The notes below the pieces were generated by a model. That model searched no databases. It saw only the letters and a program-made list of their open reading frames with translations, and had not been told where the DNA came from. From NCBI GenBank assembly GCA_015655375.1, contig JAATFD010000022.1, positions 1 to 39,987 on the forward strand: a stretch of DNA of 39,987 bases, in the 5' to 3' direction. Positions 1 through 7,604 of this stretch are shown here, piece after piece. Numbering within the stretch: position 1 is the first letter of the stretch; every line of letters begins with the position of its first letter. This stretch comes from Actinomycetales bacterium (GTDB lineage Bacteria; Actinomycetota; Actinomycetes; Actinomycetales; Actinomycetaceae). A program made the translations under genes and the position numbers.

Positions 1-2
1 AC

Positions 3-832
<830 letters not shown>

Positions 833-833
<1 letters not shown>

Positions 834-1099
834 TGTCCGCCCCGCTGCTCCAGGTCGAGGTCGTCTCCCGGGAGGGGCGGCTCTGGCACGGCGTGAGCAC
901 TCAGGTCATCATTCCGGCGGAGGACGGCCACCTCGGTATTCTTCCGCACCGACAACCGCTGCTGGCAGCCCTGGGTGCGGGAACGGTCGAGATCGACACC
1001 CCCGACGAGGGGCGTCGGACCTTCCGCGTCGAGTCGGGGTTCGTCTCGGTGGATCTTGACTTCGTGACCGTCGTGGCAGACCACGGTAGTGTGGCCTGA
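833..1099 (+). CDS. atpC: ATP synthase F1 subunit epsilon, short form
   Basis: This encodes 88 residues, almost entirely the N-terminal beta-sandwich of the epsilon subunit (LQVEVVSREGRLWHG, then AEDGHLGILPHRQPLLAAL). It docks on the gamma subunit and the c-ring. Family members are usually about 120-140 residues and end in two helices that can inhibit ATP hydrolysis. Here the protein stops right after VTVVADHGSVA, so the helical hairpin is absent. Start codon ATG overlaps the atpD stop. No frameshift is needed to explain the length: a TGA follows directly and then a hairpin. Short epsilon forms occur in some actinobacteria, so this is probably natural rather than a broken gene. Confidence 0.93.
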
Positions 1100-1101
1100 G
1101 C

Positions 1102-1139
1102 TGACTTGGTGTGCGGCGCCAACGGCGCACACCAAGTCA
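1102..1139 (+). terminator. Hairpin after the atp operon
   Basis: A 14-bp perfect inverted repeat (TGACTTGGTGTGCG / CGCACACCAAGTCA) with a 10-nt loop begins 2 nt after the atpC stop codon. There is no T-tract, so this is a U-less type of hairpin often seen at actinobacterial operon ends. It ends 38 bases before the next start codon, so partial read-through into the DUF2550 gene is possible. Confidence 0.6.
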
Positions 1140-1177
1140 TGGCATCGGACGCGACGCGCGAGGGGAGGCACAAGACC

Positions 1178-1591
1178 ATGGGCGATTTCCTCGAAGTCGT
1201 GATCTGGGCTCTCGCTGTCATCCTTGTTTTGGGTGCCGTGACCTGGATCTATTTCAACGTCCGAGCCCGTCGCCTCGACACCCATGTCGGGTCGTTCCGG
1301 TGTTGGACCCGCCCCGATTCGCAGTCAGGTTGGACCTCCGGGATCGCTCACTACGGGGTCGAGACGCTGTCGTGGTACCGGCTCATTGCCTTCTCTGCGA
1401 AGCCGGTCTTCACATTGCCCCGCCGGGGGCTCGAGGTCTCGGCCCCCGTGCGCCGGGCCACTGACGGATCGATCGTCGAGGTGCGAGTCGGGTCGGGCGT
1501 CGACCGATGGGAATTTGCCATCGCGCCCTCGACGTACAACGGACTCGTCTCCTGGGTGGAGTCGGGTCCGCCGGCCAACCGCCTCGGATGA
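1178..1591 (+). CDS. DUF2550 family single-pass membrane protein
   Basis: A 137-residue protein with one N-terminal transmembrane helix (about residues 6-24, VVIWALAVILVLGAVTW) followed by a basic segment and a small cytoplasmic domain with FRCWTRP and WYRLIAFSAKP. This matches the actinobacterial DUF2550 family, which characteristically lies between atpC and nucS. I know of no assigned function. The ATG at 1178 is chosen because GAGGGGAGG lies 9 nt upstream and the transmembrane helix follows at once; a TTG at 1106 would begin inside the atp terminator hairpin. No cysteine cluster or enzyme motif is visible. Confidence 0.85.
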   Translation: MGDFLEVVIWALAVILVLGAVTWIYFNVRARRLDTHVGSFRCWTRPDSQSGWTSGIAHYGVETLSWYRLIAFSAKPVFTLPRRGLEVSAPVRRATDGSIVEVRVGSGVDRWEFAIAPSTYNGLVSWVESGPPANRLG

Positions 1592-1626
1592 GGATGGTCG
1601 TGCTGGGGGAGCAGACCCAGGGCTGT

Positions 1627-1632
1627 TAGGCT
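1627..1632 (+). promoter_or_regulatory. -10 element of nucS, leaderless arrangement
   Basis: TAGGCT lies 7 nt before the GTG start of nucS and no purine-rich ribosome site is present. Transcription would start at or next to the start codon. No convincing -35 was found. Confidence 0.5.
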
Positions 1633-1639
1633 CGCGGCC

Positions 1640-2338
1640 GTGCGTCTTGTCATTGCGTCTTGCACCGTCGATTATTCCGGCCGACTTGCGGCCCATCTGG
1701 ATCTCGCCAAACGGGTGCTCATGCTCAAGGGCGACGGATCGGTCCTCGTCCACTCCGAGGGGGGCTCCTACAAGCCGCTCAACTGGATGAATTCCCCGTG
1801 TTCGCTCCACATCGACGAACCGGACGAGGACGAACAGATCGATGGGGTCACCGAGGTCTGGACGGTCCAAGCCGCGAAGTCCGATGATCGACTGATCATC
1901 CGGATCCACGAGGTCGTCTCGGACATCGTCGAGGACCTCGGGGTCGATCCGGGCCTGGTCAAGGACGGGGTGGAGGCTCACCTCCAGGAGTTGCTGAGCG
2001 ATCAGATTCCGACGATCCTCGGTGAGGGATGGTCCGCGATCCGGCGTGAATACCCGACACCGATCGGCCCGGTGGATCTGTTGGTCCACGATCCCGACGG
2101 GCGTCCGGTGGCGATCGAGGTCAAGCGGCGCGGCGGCGTCGACGGGGTCGAGCAGCTGACCCGGTACCTTTCTCTGCTCTCGCGTGATCCGCTCCTGGTG
2201 GAGATCTCGGGGGTCTTTGCGGCCCAGGAGATCACGAGACAGGCACGCACGTTGGCCGAGGACCGCGGTATCCGCTGTGTCCTCCTTGACTACGACGCGA
2301 TGCGTGGTCTCGACGATGTGGAGAATAGGCTTTTCTGA
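1640..2338 (+). CDS. nucS: Endonuclease NucS/EndoMS, non-canonical mismatch repair
   Basis: A 232-residue mismatch-specific endonuclease of actinobacteria and archaea, which lack MutS/MutL in most actinobacterial lineages. It cleaves both strands at G-T, G-G and T-T mismatches and works with the sliding clamp. The N-terminal DNA-binding/dimerisation domain begins [16 protein letters not shown] and contains YKPLNWM. The C-terminal nuclease domain carries the PD-(D/E)XK core: Asp146 in PVDLLVHD, Glu160 and Lys162 in AIEVKRR, with the 14- and 2-residue spacing of characterised EndoMS proteins. The protein ends ENRLF, resembling the terminal clamp-binding peptide of the family. GTG start chosen from homology and the adjacent -10 box. 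The atpC-DUF2550-nucS order supports the call. Confidence 0.95.
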   Translation: MRLVIASCTVDYSGRLAAHLDLAKRVLMLKGDGSVLVHSEGGSYKPLNWMNSPCSLHIDEPDEDEQIDGVTEVWTVQAAKSDDRLIIRIHEVVSDIVEDLGVDPGLVKDGVEAHLQELLSDQIPTILGEGWSAIRREYPTPIGPVDLLVHDPDGRPVAIEVKRRGGVDGVEQLTRYLSLLSRDPLLVEISGVFAAQEITRQARTLAEDRGIRCVLLDYDAMRGLDDVENRLF

Positions 2339-2401
2339 GATGCGCTCCGCGGGACCGTGCGTTGTTCGTCCCGATCGAGTGGACCGCGCGCGTCGGACGT
2401 G

Positions 2402-2407
2402 CACAAT
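2402..2407 (+). promoter_or_regulatory. -10 element of nagA, leaderless arrangement
   Basis: CACAAT lies 7 nt upstream of the GTG at 2415, the start that matches the NagA N-terminus. The first base departs from the TANNNT consensus, so this is a moderate call. Confidence 0.4.
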
Positions 2408-2414
2408 TGAGGGT

Positions 2415-3644
2415 GTGAACGAGACCCTGACCGCGTTGCGTGGACGTGTCGTCCTGCCTGATTCCCTCCTCGAGGACGGGGCGGTTGTCCTGCGCAGGGA
2501 CCGTCTCGCCTGGGTCGGTCCGGTCGGAGATGTCCCGAGGGCGCCGGAAGACGTGGCGCGTGTCGTCGCGGAGGCGGCACCCTCGTCCTCGACGATCCTG
2601 CCCGGTCTGGTCGATGTCCACTGTCATGGAGGTGGTGGGGCGTCTTTCCCGAATGCGAAGACCCGTGGGGATGCTATGACGGCGATCCTTGAGCACCGCC
2701 GTCACGGGACGACGTCCCTGCTCGGTTCCTGCGTGACGGCTGCGCCGGATGCTCTGCTCGCTCGTGCCGCGCTGTTGGCAGATCTCGCCGACGAGGGTGA
2801 GCTGGCAGGCATCCACTTCGAGGGTCCCTTCGTCTCGCACGAGCGTAAGGGCGCCCAGGACGGCACGTACATCATCGATCCCGATCCCGAGTTGACCCGT
2901 CGGCTGTTGGCGGAGTCGCGCGGGCACGCGGTGACGATGACGCTAGCTCCGGAGAAGCCACGCGCCTTCGGGGAGGGTTCGGTCGCGGAGGCCCTCATCC
3001 GCGGAGGGGCGTTGCCCTCCTGGGGTCACACGGACTCTCGGCCCGAGGCCGCACGTGGCGCCCTCGAGTATTCCCGCATGGCACTGGACGCCGCTGGTCC
3101 CGCGACCCGTCGCTCGCCCCGGGCTACCGTCACCCACCTCTTCAACGGGATGCGCCCCCTGCACCACCGTGATCCGGGACCGATCGCGGAGTTCGTCTCC
3201 GACGCGGCCCGGGGCGGAGCGATCGTCGAGATGATTTGCGATGGGGTTCATCTGGACCCGTCGGTCGTGCGCGACGTCTATGAGACGGTCGGTCGCGAGC
3301 AGTGTGTGTTCATCACCGACGCGATGGCCGCGGCGGGAATGGCGGACGGCGAGTATCAGCTGGGGCCGCAAGCAGTCACGGTCCGTGAGGGAGTCGCCCG
3401 CCTGACCGTTGGGGACTCGATTGCCGGGGGCACTGCGCACCTGCTCGACTGTGTACGCGTGGCCGTCCAGCGGGCCGGGATCCCGCTGGTGGATGCCGTC
3501 TTCATGGCCTCTGCTCAGGGAGCTTCGATCCTCGGGGATCGCTCGGTCGGACGCCTCGAGGCTGGTGCTCGTGCCGATGTCGTCGAGGTCGATGCCGATC
3601 TGCGTCCATCGCGCGTGTGGTGGCACGGTGAGGCGGTTGACTGA
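2415..3644 (+). CDS. nagA: N-acetylglucosamine-6-phosphate deacetylase
   Basis: A 409-residue amidohydrolase-superfamily enzyme that converts GlcNAc-6-phosphate to glucosamine-6-phosphate plus acetate in the cytoplasm, for amino-sugar use and cell-wall recycling. Family motifs occur in order: the metal-binding HCHGGGG after ILPGLVDV, HFEGPFVSHERKGAQ, the SWGHTDS histidine, THLFNGMRPLHHRDPG with the substrate/metal histidine, ICDGVHL, and the catalytic aspartate Asp302 in FITDAMAAAG. The usual companion nagB and a GlcNAc transporter are not nearby. GTG at 2415 is chosen because it fits the family N-terminus and sits 7 nt after a -10-like box; an in-frame upstream extension would run back into nucS. 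The TGA overlaps the ATG of the next gene by one base. Confidence 0.95.
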   Translation: MNETLTALRGRVVLPDSLLEDGAVVLRRDRLAWVGPVGDVPRAPEDVARVVAEAAPSSSTILPGLVDVHCHGGGGASFPNAKTRGDAMTAILEHRRHGTTSLLGSCVTAAPDALLARAALLADLADEGELAGIHFEGPFVSHERKGAQDGTYIIDPDPELTRRLLAESRGHAVTMTLAPEKPRAFGEGSVAEALIRGGALPSWGHTDSRPEAARGALEYSRMALDAAGPATRRSPRATVTHLFNGMRPLHHRDPGPIAEFVSDAARGGAIVEMICDGVHLDPSVVRDVYETVGREQCVFITDAMAAAGMADGEYQLGPQAVTVREGVARLTVGDSIAGGTAHLLDCVRVAVQRAGIPLVDAVFMASAQGASILGDRSVGRLEAGARADVVEVDADLRPSRVWWHGEAVD

Positions 3645-3946
3645 TGCGAAAGGGCAAGCGCGGCCGGGGCAGACCGTGGCAACACCCACACAGCGATTCC
3701 TCTCACGTTCCCTTTGCCTCGATTGGCCATTCGGAGACCGGTCCGGGTGGGGTGGAGTATCACGTCCAGTACCTGCCAGGGGCATTGAAGGAATACGTGT
3801 GTCCGGGCTGTCTGCACACGGTGGCGATCGGGGCCTCCAACGTCGTGGCCTGGCCGGAAGAGACCCGCTTCGGAATGCCGAGCGGATCAGATGCCCGCAG
3901 ACATTGGCACACCGATTGCTGGAGGCGAGGGCTGCGACCGGACTGA
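3644..3946 (+). CDS. Small Cys/His protein, probable zinc-binding, function unknown
   Basis: A 100-residue basic protein starting MRKGKRGRGRPW. Its core reads VCPGCLHTV, then VVAWPEET, then RHWHTDCW. The CPGC pair plus the HWHTDC motif look like a four-ligand zinc knuckle. Small proteins of this type are widespread in actinobacteria and are often labelled ATP/GTP-binding without evidence; I see no P-loop here. The start overlaps the nagA stop (TGATG), so it is probably co-translated with nagA. An RNA- or protein-binding role is conceivable because of the basic tails, but that is inference. Confidence 0.75.
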   Translation: MRKGKRGRGRPWQHPHSDSSHVPFASIGHSETGPGGVEYHVQYLPGALKEYVCPGCLHTVAIGASNVVAWPEETRFGMPSGSDARRHWHTDCWRRGLRPD

Positions 3947-4079
3947 GATCGAGGGTGGCGGGCAGCATGATTCGGCTTCACGGGGCCAGTCAGCGGGGCG
4001 CGGCGTGTGGGCACTCAGGAGAGAATGCCCGTATCTTTGTCAGGATGGGATTTGTCGTCGATTGCGAGGAGCAACAAAC

Positions 4080-5516
4080 GTGGGACGCGTGAAGCAGTTC
4101 TCCGCGGCCCTGGTCGCAGCGGTGTTGGCGCTCGCCGCCGCGGTGGTCGGGATTCTCGCGCTGACCATCTGGAAGCCCGCCCAAGAGGTGGTGGCGTCGG
4201 TCACGCCGACCGAGCCCTATGTGATGACGCATGCGAAGATGCTGCCGCTCATCGCCAAGGACGTCACGGTCACGGTTAGTGCTCCCGATGATCAGGAAGT
4301 CTCGCTCGTTCTGGGAACGACCGGTGACGTGAGCGGATGGATCGGAGACTCGGCTTACGACGAGGTTGTGGGAGTCGAGTCCGGGATGACGACGCTGAAG
4401 ACGGTCGACCACACGGCTGATTCCTCGGGCGAGCCAGCCACGGCAACCCCGCAATCGGGGGAGTCCCAGTCTGGTGCTTCCCAATCCGCGACTGCGCAGC
4501 CGAGCGCATCGGAGTCGGAGAACCCCGAATCGGGGGAGTCCCAGTCCGGGGCGAGCGACTCGACGTCACAGACCTCAGACCTGATCCCGACCGGCAATGA
4601 CATGTGGCTTTCCGAGGTCACGGGCACGGGATCGGCGACTTTGACCTTGACGGACGTGCCCGACGGCCGCTCGATCCTGGCCACGACCGACGGGTCATCG
4701 GCTGCGCCGACTCTCACCCTGACGTGGGCGGTCCATCGGGCCAACGTGGGCGCGACCGTGGCGTTCTCGCTGTGTGTGCTCTTTGCAGTGATGGCTCTGG
4801 TCCTGTTCGTCCTGCGCCTGCGCGTGATGCGCCACCGGTCGCGTCGAGCCCGCCACTTGGCCGAGCGCGAGACGGCCGATGTCACAGAGACCCAGCAGAT
4901 CCCCGTCGTCGGGGAACTCGATCACGACGGGATGTCGACCGAGCCTGATGTCGAGGACACAGACACAGACACTGATGCGGATGCCGGTACGGACGAGGGC
5001 CCCCGCACCGATGACCGTGTCGAGGACCTTGAGTCCGCATCGGACGAACTGGCGTTTGATGGGACGGCCTCTGATGAGACCACGACTTCGACCGGTCGGC
5101 ATGGTCGTCCGGGAGCCTCTCTCGATGTCGATCCTCCCGAGACCGTTCCCACCGATTCCGGTCTCATCGACGTTTCCGGGATCCGGGAGGGCATGGCCTT
5201 CCCCTCCCGTCGGGCCCTGCGCGAGGCACGGGCACGAGGAGAGAATCACGTCGTCATTGACGGGCACGAGTTTGACACCGGCTTGATCCCGACCGTCTCG
5301 AGGGCCTCACAGGACGTCGGGGACGGCCCGAACACCACGTCTGAAGCATCGGAGTCCGATGGTTCCGAGGAGGTGACCTCGCAGGGGGAGACCACCGGAG
5401 CGGAGGCGGGTGTCCTCGATTCCCGCACGATCGAGAGGGGGTCGTGGAGTTCCCTGATGTCCGGTTGGATCCGCGGTGGAAAGTCGAAGGGGGGCGATGA
5501 TGCGGCGCAGTCGTGA
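4080..5516 (+). CDS. Two-helix membrane protein with Ser/Glu-rich and acidic regions, unknown function
   Basis: A 478-residue protein I do not recognise. From the N-terminus: a transmembrane helix (about residues 8-30, rich in Ala/Val/Leu), an extracytoplasmic part of roughly 190 residues with a conserved-looking start (TPTEPYVMTHAKMLPLIA), a low-complexity Ser/Gly/Glu/Gln linker, a second helix (about 222-245, VAFSLCVLFAVMALVLFVL), a basic stop-transfer RLRVMRHRSRRAR, and a long acidic cytoplasmic tail containing a DTDTDTDADAGTD run. The GTG at 4080 is chosen because GAGGAG lies 8 nt upstream and the helix follows immediately; a TATCTT box at 4032 could be its -10. Its 3' end overlaps the lipoprotein gene by 20 nt, so the two products probably act together at the membrane. 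Confidence 0.75.
   Translation: MGRVKQFSAALVAAVLALAAAVVGILALTIWKPAQEVVASVTPTEPYVMTHAKMLPLIAKDVTVTVSAPDDQEVSLVLGTTGDVSGWIGDSAYDEVVGVESGMTTLKTVDHTADSSGEPATATPQSGESQSGASQSATAQPSASESENPESGESQSGASDSTSQTSDLIPTGNDMWLSEVTGTGSATLTLTDVPDGRSILATTDGSSAAPTLTLTWAVHRANVGATVAFSLCVLFAVMALVLFVLRLRVMRHRSRRARHLAERETADVTETQQIPVVGELDHDGMSTEPDVEDTDTDTDADAGTDEGPRTDDRVEDLESASDELAFDGTASDETTTSTGRHGRPGASLDVDPPETVPTDSGLIDVSGIREGMAFPSRRALREARARGENHVVIDGHEFDTGLIPTVSRASQDVGDGPNTTSEASESDGSEEVTSQGETTGAEAGVLDSRTIERGSWSSLMSGWIRGGKSKGGDDAAQS
4453..4546 (+). repeat. 75-nt in-frame duplication inside the membrane-protein linker
   Basis: The 19-mer AATCGGGGGAGTCCCAGTC occurs at 4453-4471 and again, identical, at 4528-4546. The 75-nt offset equals 25 codons and gives the repeated peptide SGESQSGAS. 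It appears to be a recent in-frame expansion of the Ser-rich linker. Confidence 0.85.
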
Positions 5517-6513
5517 GCTGATCGGCGCACTCGCAGTCAGCGCGGCGCTCGTCCTTGGCGGATGCGCCCAGGGCAGCGTCACCGTCCAATCGGGCTCGCA
5601 GTCCGGAGAGACTGCGGCAGCGACCCCCAATCTCGACGTGACCCGTATCGAGACGGTGCTCGACGCCACCCAGAGTGCGCTCACCGATGCAGATTCCTCC
5701 CTTGATGCGGAGGCGTTGGGAGGCCGACTCAGCGGTCCGGCTCTGCAGATGAGGACGGACCAGTACACGATCGCGAAGGCCAAGAACCAGGCGGTCTCAG
5801 CCCTCGACCTGTCTGCTGACGCATTGACCACGACGAACTCGACGCAATGGCCCCGCGCGATCTTTGATATCACCGATTCGGGAAGCGGGGGTCGGCCCGC
5901 GGTCTTCGTGTTCACCCAGGACGATGCCCGCTCCGACTACAAGCTCGAGAACTGGACGGTGCTGTTCGGGGGAACCTCTCTGACGACGATCAGCCCGGAG
6001 ACGGGTTCCCCCTATCTGGGTCCAAACGCCACGGGGTATGCGGCGACGCCTGCCGAGACGATTGCCGACTACGTCGACATGCTCAACGCTGGCGACATCA
6101 GCAATGATCAATTCGCCAAGGACAACGTCTTCGCGAAGTCCTATGTCGATGACGTCCAGAAGGTCTCTGACTCGATCAAGGATGCCGGCACTATCGAGGT
6201 CAAGGCGTCGACGGGTGACTTCCCGGTGACGGGCGTCGTCCTTCAGGACGGGTCCGCCCTGGTGGCGGGCGCTTTCACTTATACCTACACCTATGCCCGG
6301 ACGGTGGCCGGCTCCTCGCTTAAACTTGGCGGAGATGTCCAGTACCTGCTTGACAACTCCGAGGTCACGGGCACCGTCACCATCTCCTACCTCGCGACCG
6401 TCCTCGTCAAGATCCCCGCGCAGGGATCCGACGCCAAGGTGGAGGTCGTCGGTGCTGATCGTTCGATCGAGTCCGCGACACGAGACGACTCGAAGAAACC
6501 GGAAGGGGAATGA
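5497..6513 (+). CDS. Predicted lipoprotein, function unknown
   Basis: A 338-residue exported lipoprotein. The signal peptide has a basic start (MMRRSRELIG), a hydrophobic core and the lipobox LVLGGC with Cys23 as the predicted lipidated residue; a Ser/Gln-rich tether follows. The mature part contains helical and mixed segments (AETIADYVDMLNAGDIS; FTYTYTYARTV) but no catalytic motif I can name. The ATG pair at 5497/5500 is chosen because AAGGGGGG precedes it and the signal peptide begins there. The 20-nt overlap with the upstream membrane-protein gene, and the following CnoX-like gene only 6 nt away, indicate one transcript. It could be the outer-face partner of the upstream protein; that is inference from context. 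Confidence 0.8.
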   Translation: MMRRSRELIGALAVSAALVLGGCAQGSVTVQSGSQSGETAAATPNLDVTRIETVLDATQSALTDADSSLDAEALGGRLSGPALQMRTDQYTIAKAKNQAVSALDLSADALTTTNSTQWPRAIFDITDSGSGGRPAVFVFTQDDARSDYKLENWTVLFGGTSLTTISPETGSPYLGPNATGYAATPAETIADYVDMLNAGDISNDQFAKDNVFAKSYVDDVQKVSDSIKDAGTIEVKASTGDFPVTGVVLQDGSALVAGAFTYTYTYARTVAGSSLKLGGDVQYLLDNSEVTGTVTISYLATVLVKIPAQGSDAKVEVVGADRSIESATRDDSKKPEGE

Positions 6514-6519
6514 CCGTTC

Positions 6520-7527
6520 ATGACCACTCCACAGTCCTCCAATGCTGCACGCGCGCGACAAGAACACACGCAACAGGGTGCTCCGACACGTGAGCAGACG
6601 GCGGACGTGTCCCATGTCGATGCCCACGGCGCCATCGACCTGTCGACGGCGACTCCCCAGTCGACGCCGCACGCGTCTGGGGCGGAGACTGCAGCAGTCC
6701 CGGGCGCTGGCGCACCTACGGGTACGACCGAGCCGACCACGCGCCTCGACGTTCCTCTGATCACTCAGGCGGACGAGTCGACCTTCAATGACGTGATGGG
6801 GACCTCGCAGACGGTCCCGGTCGTCATTGTCCTGTGGTCGGCTCGCGCATTGGAGGCCCGCGGTGCGGTCGACCTCCTCGAGAGCTTCACCCGCGAATAC
6901 AGCGGGCGCTTCCAGCTCGTCGAGATCGACGCGGATTCCTCGCCTGCCATCGCTCAAGCGTTCCGGGTCCAGTCCCTTCCTGCCGTCATCGCTGTGGTCG
7001 GCGGGCGCCCGGTTCCACTTTTCCAAGGCAGCCCGGTCAAGGAGCAAGTCGGTCCGATTCTGGACGAATTGCTCTCCGCCGCTGCCCAGATGGGCGTCAC
7101 CGGAGGAGTCGCAGTCCGCGCCGAGGACACGGTGATCCCGATCCCGCAGGAGCACGTCCCCGCACTCGAAGCCGAGGAACGAGGAGACCTCGACGGCGCG
7201 ATCGCCAACTGGGAGAAAGTCATTTCCCACAATCCGCGCGACGAGGATGCTAAGTCCGCCCTCGCGCGCGTGCGCCTCGCCAAACGCAGCGCGGAGGCGG
7301 GAGCGACCTCCACGGCGAAGAGTTCGGACGTCCGTGCGGATCAGGCCTTCTCAGCGGGGAACCATGCGGCAGCCTTTGACCTCCTGCTCGACGTCATCGC
7401 CGCCACTCCCGCGGGCGAAGAGCGTGACGAGGCACGGACGCACCTGCTCGACCTCTTCCGTGTGGCCGGGAACACCGACGAGGTCAGGGTCGCGCGTCGT
7501 CGGTTGTCGACTCTCCTTCTGGTCTAG
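6520..7527 (+). CDS. CnoX/YbbN-like thioredoxin-fold TPR protein lacking the CXXC
   Basis: A 335-residue cytoplasmic protein. Residues 1-75 are disordered (Thr/Gln/Ala-rich). A thioredoxin fold follows (VPVVIVLWSARALEARG ... FQLVEIDADSSPAIAQAFRVQSLPAVIAVVGGRPV), where the usual WCXXC is replaced by WSARALE, so there is no redox pair. The C-terminal half has TPR-like helices (EAEERGDLDGAIANWEKVI; DEDAKSALARVRLAK). The architecture matches YbbN/CnoX, a holdase that hands clients to GroEL and Hsp70 in Escherichia coli; some family members also lack the active cysteines. AAGGGGA lies about 11 nt before the ATG. It is the last gene before a strong bidirectional hairpin. Architecture is seen; a chaperone role is inference. 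Confidence 0.85.
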   Translation: MTTPQSSNAARARQEHTQQGAPTREQTADVSHVDAHGAIDLSTATPQSTPHASGAETAAVPGAGAPTGTTEPTTRLDVPLITQADESTFNDVMGTSQTVPVVIVLWSARALEARGAVDLLESFTREYSGRFQLVEIDADSSPAIAQAFRVQSLPAVIAVVGGRPVPLFQGSPVKEQVGPILDELLSAAAQMGVTGGVAVRAEDTVIPIPQEHVPALEAEERGDLDGAIANWEKVISHNPRDEDAKSALARVRLAKRSAEAGATSTAKSSDVRADQAFSAGNHAAAFDLLLDVIAATPAGEERDEARTHLLDLFRVAGNTDEVRVARRRLSTLLLV

Positions 7528-7548
7528 GCCAGAACTGCGACCAGACCC

Positions 7549-7584
7549 GGTCGGCCTCGAAACCACGTGGTTTCGAGGCCGACC
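7549..7584. terminator. 36-bp perfect palindrome between convergent genes
   Basis: A perfectly self-complementary 36-bp sequence (half-site GGTCGGCCTCGAAACCAC) lies 21 nt past the CnoX-like stop and 20 nt from the glgB stop. It can fold on either strand and is best read as a shared bidirectional terminator, without a classical T-tract. Confidence 0.85.
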
Positions 7585-7604
7585 CTCGCTTCGGTGAGCT
7601 GCGT

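Noticed and set aside
3891-4079. Longer N-terminus for the membrane protein starting before 4080
   Set aside because: It overlaps the preceding gene, would bury the transmembrane helix, and the ribosome site favours 4080.
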